Origin: Oligoflexia bacterium
GTDB lineage: Bacteria > Bdellovibrionota_B > Oligoflexia > Oligoflexales > JAGOVF01
DNA length: 64,000 nt
Direction: 5' to 3'
NCBI GenBank assembly: GCA_030432875.1
Contig: JAUILP010000003.1
Location: 1 to 64,000 of the forward strand
Shown here: piece by piece, positions 51,735 through 60,797 of the stretch
Layout of the letters: every line of letters starts with the position of its first letter
How positions within the stretch are numbered: position 1 is the stretch's first letter
Program-made: the position numbers and the translations under genes
Notes under the pieces: generated by a model
The model's input: the letters and a program-made list of their open reading frames with translations, nothing else
What the model was told of the DNA's origin: nothing
The model's database searches: none

Positions 51735-52532
51735 ATGGCTATTGGTACATTGATTGGGGAACTGCAAGACATTTATAATAAATGGAAAGAGGGACAGAGT
51801 ACTCGTTCATTTGCTGAACTGTCACGCCGCACTGGAGTGGGGTATTTTGATACCCGTCGGACTATCCAAGGTGAGATTTCTCCAGCATTTAAAAATGTTG
51901 CTCCGCTCTTAGAAGCAATGCTCCCTAGTGACGAGGTCCTAAAATTCTACGAAAGACACTACCCATCAGAATATGATCTCATCAATAAGATGGTTGCGCA
52001 GCAGACTAAAAACCAAAATCAGTCAGAAAAAATGAACTTTCTAGACGATGAATACATGCAGCTAATTGCTGATCCTTTTTATTTTCCCGTAATTGCCCTC
52101 CTCGCGTGCTACGGCGATGATGGAATCGACCAGTCACTTATAAAAGAGCAGCTTGGCAATAGTGGGATGCTCGCAGTTGAGCAGTTGATTGCTAGGGGAA
52201 TTGTAAAAATAACTCCTAAAAATGAGGTTACTTTAACTAACTACAGTATAACAAATAATACGCGGCACATATTAATGATGCTTGAACAGGCAACTCGGTT
52301 GATGACTTCAAACCCCAAAGTTTTTGCTTGCATTGGGTTTGATAGGGTAAACCAGTCAACCTTAAAAATAATTTTTGAAATGATCAAAGATACGGAAGAA
52401 AGAATTCTGTCCCTGCTCAAAGAGAAGAGTGCCAAAGGAGATATACCGATAAACTGGGGTGCAATGATAGCTCGTGTTGGCTCATACCCAAACAGCAATC
52501 TTTCACAACTTAAGTCTGGCGAAGGTGAATAA
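51735..52532 (+). CDS. HTH-type regulator, TIGR02147-like
   Basis: RSFAELSRRTGVGYFDTRRTIQGEISPAFKNVAPLLEAML HTH, and ADPFYFPVIALLACYGDDGIDQSLIKEQLGNS. Confidence 0.5.
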   Translation: MAIGTLIGELQDIYNKWKEGQSTRSFAELSRRTGVGYFDTRRTIQGEISPAFKNVAPLLEAMLPSDEVLKFYERHYPSEYDLINKMVAQQTKNQNQSEKMNFLDDEYMQLIADPFYFPVIALLACYGDDGIDQSLIKEQLGNSGMLAVEQLIARGIVKITPKNEVTLTNYSITNNTRHILMMLEQATRLMTSNPKVFACIGFDRVNQSTLKIIFEMIKDTEERILSLLKEKSAKGDIPINWGAMIARVGSYPNSNLSQLKSGEGE

Positions 52533-52533
52533 T

Positions 52534-53127
52534 ATGAAACAGTTTATTAAAAAAATAATTTTTATTGTTGGCACATCCCCTCTTTCAACCTTTGCTCTTG
52601 CGGGAGGTCTCGGAGGTATGGGCGGCTCACCCTTGGCTAATTGTTTTCAAGACTCTACATTTGTCTTTGAGTCAATGGATTCAAATAAAGATTTTTCTAT
52701 AAATCCCTGGATAATTGTTCCCGATGAGATTGGAATGGACGTTACCACGGAAAAGGGATTTAAGGATCTGGTAGGGGTAGTGTCCCCAGATACCTTTGCT
52801 GCTTTGAAGGACGTGTTCGCAAAAAGTAGCGAAGAAATAGCAGTCAGCACTCCCCAAAATAATAGTTTTATGAATGCGTTAAAAGTTAATGAGTTTAACT
52901 ATTATGCAAATCCCGATGAAATCGAACTTGTCTTAGAAAATAATGCGGCGATACATCTTACCCCGTTTGTCATGCCCGATCTGAATTCTTTAGGGGGTTT
53001 GGGAAGTGGAGGTATTCCAAGTTTTGGCGGAAGCAACCCTTCGCAAACTGATTTGAGTATTAGCTCCGGTTGTGCAAGTATGCCATCATTTGAGGTAGTT
53101 GATATTGCCTCTTTTTTTAATAAGTAA
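52534..53127 (+). CDS. Secreted Gly-rich hypothetical protein
   Basis: MKQFIKKIIFIVGTSPLSTFALA signal peptide. ATG lies 1 bp after the preceding stop codon. Confidence 0.55.
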   Translation: MKQFIKKIIFIVGTSPLSTFALAGGLGGMGGSPLANCFQDSTFVFESMDSNKDFSINPWIIVPDEIGMDVTTEKGFKDLVGVVSPDTFAALKDVFAKSSEEIAVSTPQNNSFMNALKVNEFNYYANPDEIELVLENNAAIHLTPFVMPDLNSLGGLGSGGIPSFGGSNPSQTDLSISSGCASMPSFEVVDIASFFNK

Positions 53128-53156
53128 ACATGGCTTTATTTAAAAAACATTATGAG

Positions 53157-53178
53157 AACCCTAGTAAATGCTAGGGTT
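53157..53178 (+). terminator. Rho-independent-like hairpin
   Basis: AACCCTAG-TAAATG-CTAGGGTT followed by TCTTAATTTTTATTT. Confidence 0.6.
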
Positions 53179-53308
53179 TCTTAATTTTTATTTGCTATTC
53201 CCCCTACCTAAAAAATAATCAACATTTGGGTTGATAGGTTCTTCTCAGGCTTCATGGTTCGTATAATTCAAAAAGCTTGTGATTGTATTATTACTCTGAA
53301 AATGTGGG

Positions 53309-53587
53309 CTAGGTCGGATATGGAAATCGCCATAATCTCAAACAAATATTTCTTATAGCGTTTTGCTTTTTTATTCTCTCTGGGTCGTTGCATCTGTCAT
53401 CACCCACGTCTAAACTTTGACGAGAATTATCAAATTCAAAAATAATGACACCCAGTTTACTCTGCCATTTTTTACTCGCTACCGGGTAAGCGTCAGGTAA
53501 ACGCACATTTATTAATAGGCTTGCCCGGGCGCCTAATATTTGACCCATGCTGTCGGAGACTCCACAGTTGACGTTGCTACGCATCAT
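53309..53587 (-). pseudogene. Gene fragment, copy 1 of a duplicated island gene
   Basis: PVASKKWQSKLGVIIFEFDNSRQSLDVGDDRCNDPERIKKQNAIRNICLRLW is homologous to the 3' part of the 56.4-56.9 kb locus. The N-terminus does not match. Confidence 0.55.
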
Positions 53588-53699
53588 TATTTTGTAATTT
53601 TAGAAGTTTTCGGAGCTTGATCTTATTATTTTCAATTGGTCTTTTATGGGCTGTATCAGTTAAAGATAGCATTATCTTTATGCTCTTCTTGGTTCTTAA

Positions 53700-54640
53700 T
53701 GAGTACCTCACTTACTGAATTTTTTTTAATTTTCGTGCCATGCGTTCCGCGGAATTATTTGTGTTCTCAAATCGCTCACCCAAGAAAATAAGTTGAAAGT
53801 GATGCAAATAGTTCCCCGGTCATTCGGCTATGAAATCTCTTTAAAGGCTTACAATTTTCATCTAAATCACTTGACGCAAGTTTTTGCCATTTTTCTTTTG
53901 CTACTCTAACATCTGATTGCCTGTCTTTTTCAGAAGTCCACCATATTGAATGCCATTCCTCAATAAATTTGCGTATTGGAGCCAGATTAGGCCCGAGAGG
54001 TGAGCCTAAAACTTCCATATAATGTTCTTGCCACCGTTCTTCTCCAAATTTTGTTCGGCTTGAAACTCCGTATGATAGTTTTTTTAATGCCTTACTAACT
54101 TTTGTTACTTGATCCCAACTCTCCCAACCTGAGCTCAATTCTATATTTTTAGTTTTAGATATTGGCTGATTTTGTAAACTTAACCCAAGTTCCCTAATAT
54201 CTTTCATGCTAAGAGTTTTTCTTTAACAAGAAACCCAACCAGGGAATCTGAATTTTGGGGACCTGCGGCAATGATAATTGCTATGGAACCACTATAGGCT
54301 TCATCTACACATAAAATACCTGAAAATGAATCTACAATGGAGCCGGCGACAAAATCGTTCGCCACTAATTCAGAGCCTGCTTCTCCTGGCCAGTTCCTAA
54401 TTGTAGTTTCAGATGGCCGGATACCGAAATCCCGACTAAGTCTGTGAGGTACCCTAGAAATCGGCATGCCATCTTCAATAACCGAAGCAATAGCTACATT
54501 GACCACCCTATTAGTATATGTTGAGCTGGGCCTAGGAAATTCAGCTGATTCCGAAAAATTCCTTCCACAAGAGATGCATAAATATACCCCTACATAACCA
54601 GAGAGCAGGGAGCGGGCATCAGCACAGCAATCCAAAGCAG
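53700..54640 (-). pseudogene. Decayed transposase-like gene in at least three frames
   Basis: ORFs 54204..54635 and 53776..54207 overlap at ATGA. A +1-shifted frame continues as GERFENTNNSAERMARKLKKI, similar to transposase C-termini. Confidence 0.5.
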
Positions 54641-54996
54641 CACGATTTGTTTCCCAAATCTATATTTGTTTAGTGGTACAATTTAGACAATTAGAAACTT
54701 CGGGGGCATCACGAACAGTCTTGAATGATGTCGGGATCATTTTTATACCTGAAAACCTCAACTGTAAAATTTATTGTTTTCAGTATGTTATGATTGTGGT
54801 TCTTCAACGTCAACTGTGGAGTGTCCGGAGGGGGAGATAGGAATGCTTCCTTTGCTGCTACCAGTAGCTTCTTGAAGAGGGACCATGGTTGTTGGCTTTA
54901 ACCCGCTCGCTATCCTTTTGGGGAGAATCACAGAGATCTGGGGTGGGAACTCATCCCCTGAGGCTAATGAAGATTTTATTTTTGATCCCTATCTTA

Positions 54997-56154
54997 TCAA
55001 AACCCACTGCTCGCGACGGTATCGGTTGGAAAATTATCTCGGGTAATAATACGCCTGGCACCTAGGTATTTGCTGTGCCAGTAGGGGGAGGAAATATCGT
55101 CTATTTGCACACGACGAGCATTGTAATTCCCATTAGCATTAATGAATTTATTGTTACCTAAGTAAATGCCAACATGGCTGGGTTGATAACTTGGGCGTAG
55201 AGTACCACTGAAAAAAACGAGGTCTCCTGGTAGGAGTTCTTCATTTACATTCTCTGCTCCGTTAAAACTGAACTGATCTAAAGAGGTCCTTGGAAGAATT
55301 ATGCCAAAAACGCCATAAACCGCTTTCACATAACCTGAACAGTCCACTGTGCCGTCTGACAAGTCTCCCCCGAACTGATAAGGTACGTTAAGAAATGTTA
55401 TTGACACTCCAATAACCTTTTTACGTATACTGTCTAAATCATAGGGTTTCACTGAGCTTATTGCGGAAGAGCTTTTCGGGTCCCTGTTCTTAATAGCTTT
55501 AAAGGGAAGTTTTGTGTATGGCCCACTTTTAAAAAATCCATTCCATTCCCGATCAAGTTGATTTTGAAAAATTTCTGCTGTTTCTGGTCCCAAAATATCT
55601 ATTGCTTCTCGCGCTATAAGATTTCTTAAGCGCATTTTAGATATCTTAGCAAGAGAATAGCATTGATACATTCTGATAGACGCATCATCGTCCTGCTTAA
55701 GTATGAGTTTGTAGTAATTCCCTCCAATGACGATCTTGTAAAGATTATTTAACGCGAACCCGTCGGTTAATATGGCCCTAATTTGCCGCTGGCTTGCTAT
55801 TGATTCATCACTACCAAGCATAATTTTATTCGAGAGTTCATTTTGTATTGCGGATGCCAATATTTTTATTGCTTTAAGATCACTTTCCTCGAGGCATTGT
55901 TCATAAGAAATATCATGAGCACGGATGTCAATTCGACCAGTGGCGCAGTAATTTTCGCCACAGTCCCAATTCTCTAAAAAAGACGCAACCCACTCTGGCG
56001 TTTGTGAAGCGCTGGCCTCTAATATGATCTCCTGATTAAAAGAATCGCGATTTGTACTCATGCTATCATGGCTGTCACCAAGGCGGTGATCGGGAGTCGT
56101 ACACGACTGTATAATTAGTGTGCTAATAAGCATTAAGAAAAAATTTGATCTCAT
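54997..56154 (-). CDS. NlpC/P60-family lipoprotein, copy 1
   Basis: VPYQFGGDLSDGTVDCSGYVKAVYGVFGIILPRTS, LLPGDLVFFSG, and PSHVGIYLGNNKFINANG. Lipobox LIIQSC. Confidence 0.88.
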   Translation of the reverse strand: MRSNFFLMLISTLIIQSCTTPDHRLGDSHDSMSTNRDSFNQEIILEASASQTPEWVASFLENWDCGENYCATGRIDIRAHDISYEQCLEESDLKAIKILASAIQNELSNKIMLGSDESIASQRQIRAILTDGFALNNLYKIVIGGNYYKLILKQDDDASIRMYQCYSLAKISKMRLRNLIAREAIDILGPETAEIFQNQLDREWNGFFKSGPYTKLPFKAIKNRDPKSSSAISSVKPYDLDSIRKKVIGVSITFLNVPYQFGGDLSDGTVDCSGYVKAVYGVFGIILPRTSLDQFSFNGAENVNEELLPGDLVFFSGTLRPSYQPSHVGIYLGNNKFINANGNYNARRVQIDDISSPYWHSKYLGARRIITRDNFPTDTVASSGF

Positions 56155-56439
56155 AAATATCCTTTGTTTGTGCCATGTTTTTTTCTTTCTTTATTACTCG
56201 AATAGGTGAATGACAATTAAGGTCGCGGCAAAATTATTCATATAAAATTCTATGATAACGGAGGCTTAAGATTTGTTTTTTGATAGTAATACTTTGTTTA
56301 TGAATTGTCGCGTTTTGAAGGGAGTGCTTCATATTCTTGCTTAAGCGCGAATAACTAAATAGGTCTTTAGGCCAGTAGATGCGTTGTGATTATTAACTTG
56401 GGATGCATCGTTCTCTGCAAAATATTTAGTAAAACTAAA

Positions 56440-56944
56440 ATGAGCAATGCCATAGTCTCAAGCATATATTTCTAATGGCATTATGCTTTTTAGCTAGCTT
56501 CGCCTCGTCGCAGTCGTTTAGGTCTAACTCATCCGCCTGACAAAAGTTATCAAATTAAAAAATGATGACATCGAGTTTACTCTGCCATTTTTTACTCGTA
56601 ACCGGGCGCTTAAGTCTTGTTACATCTGCGAAAAGGTTTTCTAATTTATTATTCCAATAATCGCTAAACCTCAGTAATCCAAGGCACTCAAAATCCACTT
56701 CGGGACTCGGCTCCCTTAGTGCGAGCAGAAGAACTAAAAAAGCGTGGGTCCGCGAGTTCCGGTCTATGTCGAGCAAAAATTCTCCCGATGTGATCTGCCT
56801 ATAATGCTTCAAATTTAGCTCAGTAAAAAAGGCAGAAAAAGGATGAATAACTCTTGCCATGTTTGGGTACGCCTGCGATATAGCTTTTATGTCTAATTGT
56901 TGTCTGCGGGTCTTCACTGAAGCTTCGTTAGATATAGATGTCAT
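56440..56944 (-). pseudogene. Copy 2 of the duplicated island gene, interrupted by a nonsense codon
   Basis: ORF 56555..56944 ends KKWQSKLDVIIF-TAA, but the frame continues as FDNFCQADELDLNDCDEAKLAKKHNAIRNICLRLWHCSF, matching the 53.3 kb fragment. Confidence 0.6.
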
Positions 56945-56973
56945 ACTTTCCGCCTTTCCTGTTAAAGTGTAAT

Positions 56974-57213
56974 TTACCCGCCTACCCTAAATTTGCTGCC
57001 ATCAGGTCGAATCACCCAAACCTGGTCCTGTATTCCTCCTTTTTGGCCGCCAGATTCGTTATCTGGTTGGGTTTTTTTAAGATTTTCTAGTCTTTTTAAA
57101 GCAGTCTCGGTCGCTGCTGATTCATCTCGGTAAGTGCCAACCAGCGAGTATTCTTCGCTAGAAAACGTGTCAAATCCGATAAGACGCCAGCGACTGGGTC
57201 GGTTTTTGGTCAT
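56974..57213 (-). CDS. Small hypothetical protein
   Basis: 79-aa ORF with a plausible RBS (aggag) upstream on the minus strand. Confidence 0.45.
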   Translation of the reverse strand: MTKNRPSRWRLIGFDTFSSEEYSLVGTYRDESAATETALKRLENLKKTQPDNESGGQKGGIQDQVWVIRPDGSKFRVGG

Positions 57214-57507
57214 TCTTTTCTCCTTTTCGTTATTAAAAATTTTGCCCTTATTTTACGTAACGGAAACCTCATGTCAGATAAGGTCAAGAGAATGAGAAAC
57301 GCTAAACTACTGTCCCCTAGTCAGGGGGATATCGATGAACGCAAGATTTAAAAATTGAAAGCTGAAGATTTGGTACCCAAGGGTGGGTGGAATAACCATC
57401 GATTATGTCTGGTATTTATCTCACTTTGTCCTTAAATGTCACGCCACAGGACGACATAGGATTTATAAGCGGTTAGTAAAAAATAATTTTCACTTAGGAG
57501 TTCCTAA

Positions 57508-58665
57508 ATGCAAAAGACATTAAAAATAATTCTTATGTCGTCTTTCTTACCTTTACCAGCATGCCACACCCCCGACCCTCGAATTGACAGCAATTATGAT
57601 TCTTTAACGGAGAATCGCATGCAGATGTATGGCTTAAACCAGGAAATTGAAGCAAGTCAAAAAGAACCTCCCGCCTGGGTGAGCTCGTTTTTGGATTCGT
57701 GGGACTGTGGCGACGACTTTTGCACCGTAGGGCGGGCTGAAATTAGTGCCGATGATGCTTCCCCCTTTAGCTGTTTGGAAGTCAGTAAGATAAAAGCCAA
57801 AGCGAATTTGGTCTCGGTCATACAAACAGATATTTCTAAAAAAATAATGCTGGGTGCGGAGGGATTGGCGACTGATCAGCAGCAGATAAAAACGATCCTC
57901 GTCGAGGGCTTTGAGGTTCGGAATTTATCGCGTATCGTCCTGGGGGAAAACTATTACAAGCTTATTTTGAAGCATGCTCATGATGCTCCGCACGGATTTT
58001 ATCAATGCTTTTCTGTAGCGAAGATATCAAAATCCCATTTGCATGCAATGATTATTCGCGAGGCTGACAAATTGTTGGGCCCCCAAAACTCGCCTGAGTT
58101 TAAAAAACAAATGGAGCAGGAGTGGAATAGGTTTTTTAAAATAGATTCACGACTAGAAAGTGGTGATGTTACGCCTGCCGGAGAACACGAAGTTAAAAGT
58201 CCGGAAAATTTCGGCCTTACCGGGGATAGCTTAGAGTCGGTTCGCGAGAATGTCGTTAGGGTAGCTAAGGCATTTTTAAAGCTCCCGTATCAGCTAGGAG
58301 GTGATCTTGAAGATGGCTCAATTGATTGCTCAAACTACGTAAAAATTGTTTATTCGGTTTTTGGTTTAAGGCTCCCACGCACCTCTCCAGAACAGTTTGA
58401 TTATGCCCAAGCTTCCGCTGTATACTCGGCACTGCTTCCCGGCGATCTTGTATTTTTTAACGGGTCACTTCGCCCCTCAGATCAACCCAGTCATGTTGGT
58501 ATCTATTTAGGTGAGAACAGATTTATCAATGCCAATGGCAATAGCAACGCAAGAAAAGTTCAAATTGATGATCTCTCGAGTGAGTATTGGCAAAGAAAAT
58601 ATTTAGGGGCGAGAAGGTTGATCACCGAAGACAATTTTTCAACCACGCTGCTAAGCCAGAGATAA
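57508..58665 (+). CDS. NlpC/P60-family lipoprotein, copy 2
   Basis: LPYQLGGDLEDGSIDCSNYVKIVYSVFGLRLPRTS, LLPGDLVFFNGSLRPSDQPSHVGIYLGENRFINANG. Same length (385 aa) as the 54997 protein. Confidence 0.88.
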   Translation: MQKTLKIILMSSFLPLPACHTPDPRIDSNYDSLTENRMQMYGLNQEIEASQKEPPAWVSSFLDSWDCGDDFCTVGRAEISADDASPFSCLEVSKIKAKANLVSVIQTDISKKIMLGAEGLATDQQQIKTILVEGFEVRNLSRIVLGENYYKLILKHAHDAPHGFYQCFSVAKISKSHLHAMIIREADKLLGPQNSPEFKKQMEQEWNRFFKIDSRLESGDVTPAGEHEVKSPENFGLTGDSLESVRENVVRVAKAFLKLPYQLGGDLEDGSIDCSNYVKIVYSVFGLRLPRTSPEQFDYAQASAVYSALLPGDLVFFNGSLRPSDQPSHVGIYLGENRFINANGNSNARKVQIDDLSSEYWQRKYLGARRLITEDNFSTTLLSQR

Positions 58666-58697
58666 AACCATATAACATGATATGAAGGGTATGACCT

Positions 58698-60620
58698 ATG
58701 AGGTATGGACTCATTTTTCTCATGAGCATTTATTCCCCAGGTGTATTTGCTGATACAGCCGGACAAAATGGTGATGTCTTTTACTCGACAGGACAGGCCC
58801 AGTCTGATCGCAAGTTGGCAGCAGAAAAAGAAGCCTGTGACAGTGCTAAAAGAGAACTCATAGGCTATATATTTGGTCTGAGCACCAAAGTCATGAGTAA
58901 TGTTATTCAAGTCCAAGATATGACCAATATAACCCAGTCAATTGATGCGGACTCGGATTGGTTGCATCTTATTTCTTTAAAACAAAACGTCATTTCAGAA
59001 TTCAAACAAGACCAGTATATCGCAACCTGTCACCTGCAGTATCCTGTGCCAGAGGCGAATAAAGAAAAGAAGCGCATTGAGCGTGCTAGGAATTTGCTTG
59101 ATAAGCAAAAATTAAATCGCGCTAATTTTGAACATACTGACCCCGTTCGCTTTGGTAGACTGACGGTTCGCTCTAATGTCAGTAAGGCTAAGGTTTTTTT
59201 AGACGGTGTTTTCTGGGGCTCAACTCCTTTAGAAATAGATCGGGTGCCCTTGGGTAAGCACCAGCTTATTACATCTGCAGAGGCGTACGTTTCCGACAGT
59301 CAGGAAATCACAATGGATCTCGGCGAAAATAAACAGATTTTTATTACCTTGACAAAGAATTTTGCTTCCTTAGAAATTATGGATCTTCCTCCAGGAGCAA
59401 AGCTATGGATAAATGGGATAAAAGTGCCTTCAGGACAAACTCATCCCGAGCCGGGGGACGTGATCATCCGAGCCGAAGCGCCTTTTTATCACCCCTACCA
59501 AGATAGAATATCCATAAACCCCGGAGCTCGGCTTCAGCATAGCATCTCAATGACAGCTAAAGCGGTTCCCGTCAGTTTTATTTCCAAGGGCGAAAAAGCG
59601 GACGTTTACGTCAATGGAACAAAGCACGGTTCAACCCCCCTGATTAAAGAGTTCCCCGTAGGATCATATACGGTAGACTTTATGACCTCAGCTGGGATTC
59701 TTTACAGTCAGAGCTTAATGGTTGTCCCAGGCGGGAAAGTGACGGTAACTGCGCCCGCGCCTAAGAAAACACAAACGACCCATGCACATTTTTCCTCTGT
59801 AGTTCTTTATAAAGATGCCTCATTATCGGTGAGGAAGAATTATAGTTCCTTTAGAGAAATTCCGAATTTTTCGGGGAAAACAGCTTCAGTCTCCTTTGAA
59901 ATGATGGAACCTAAAAATGCTTTTATTTATGTCAATGGCACATTAGCAGGAAAACACGCCATTGTTATTGATGATGTCGCCCTAGGTACCGTTATTAAAG
60001 TCGAATCAGCGGGATATTATAGCAGCGAATTTCAAATTCGCACGGTAGGTGAAGAATTTACGTCAACGCTCGACCAACAAATTCTCAAGGTTTACGGGGG
60101 AATTGAGAACAATTACAAAATATTTATGTTTCGTAAAATGCCCCAGTTTGACAAACATGGTGTCACTCTGGCAATCGGGAAAAGAGCCCAGGGGACATCA
60201 TATAATTTAAGTTCTGGAGAGGTGGTCGGCATATTTCAAGACCTGGATAAAGCAAAGGAGCTTTCTATTTGGTCTGATGCCAGCGCAAATATCATTTATT
60301 TAGATGCCAGTACCAATACCGTACCTGCATTAGCGATACAAACTGATTTTAAGTCTGTAAATGATGCGCTTGATGGGCAGGTAACTGATATTCAGCTTTC
60401 TGACCCAGATGCCGGTATTAATGCGAATCAAATTTTCCCAGGATCTAGTTCTAATCTTTCCAGTCGTACGATATTTGTGGGACATGCTTATTTTTTACCG
60501 ACCATAGATAGATCTCATCATGGCTCAAGTATTACTTTTGGCGCTCCCTTTGCGGTAAAAAAACTTGAATTGCAGTCCAAAAATACGGACGTCGCAAATG
60601 CTAAAAGATATTCTCCCTGA
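58698..60620 (+). CDS. PEGA-domain secreted protein
   Basis: Repeats of the PEGA type: LTVRSNVSKAKVFLDGVFWGSTPLEIDRVPLGKHQL and ISKGEKADVYVNGTKHGSTPLIKEFPVGSYTV. Signal peptide MRYGLIFLMSIYSPGVFA. Confidence 0.85.
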   Translation: MRYGLIFLMSIYSPGVFADTAGQNGDVFYSTGQAQSDRKLAAEKEACDSAKRELIGYIFGLSTKVMSNVIQVQDMTNITQSIDADSDWLHLISLKQNVISEFKQDQYIATCHLQYPVPEANKEKKRIERARNLLDKQKLNRANFEHTDPVRFGRLTVRSNVSKAKVFLDGVFWGSTPLEIDRVPLGKHQLITSAEAYVSDSQEITMDLGENKQIFITLTKNFASLEIMDLPPGAKLWINGIKVPSGQTHPEPGDVIIRAEAPFYHPYQDRISINPGARLQHSISMTAKAVPVSFISKGEKADVYVNGTKHGSTPLIKEFPVGSYTVDFMTSAGILYSQSLMVVPGGKVTVTAPAPKKTQTTHAHFSSVVLYKDASLSVRKNYSSFREIPNFSGKTASVSFEMMEPKNAFIYVNGTLAGKHAIVIDDVALGTVIKVESAGYYSSEFQIRTVGEEFTSTLDQQILKVYGGIENNYKIFMFRKMPQFDKHGVTLAIGKRAQGTSYNLSSGEVVGIFQDLDKAKELSIWSDASANIIYLDASTNTVPALAIQTDFKSVNDALDGQVTDIQLSDPDAGINANQIFPGSSSNLSSRTIFVGHAYFLPTIDRSHHGSSITFGAPFAVKKLELQSKNTDVANAKRYSP

Positions 60621-60797
60621 GTCCCCAGGGTCTTTAGCAAAAGTGGGACTCTCTCAATATAAAAATTAGTAGTTGCAGAAAATTGTTAAAAAAACTGGCC
60701 TTACTTGCCTTCCTACCCAGGGGGAGTTTTAGGCTATACCCGGTGCTTCCGATAAATAGTTCTTATAAAAATTATGACCTTTAAGGGACAAATCCTT

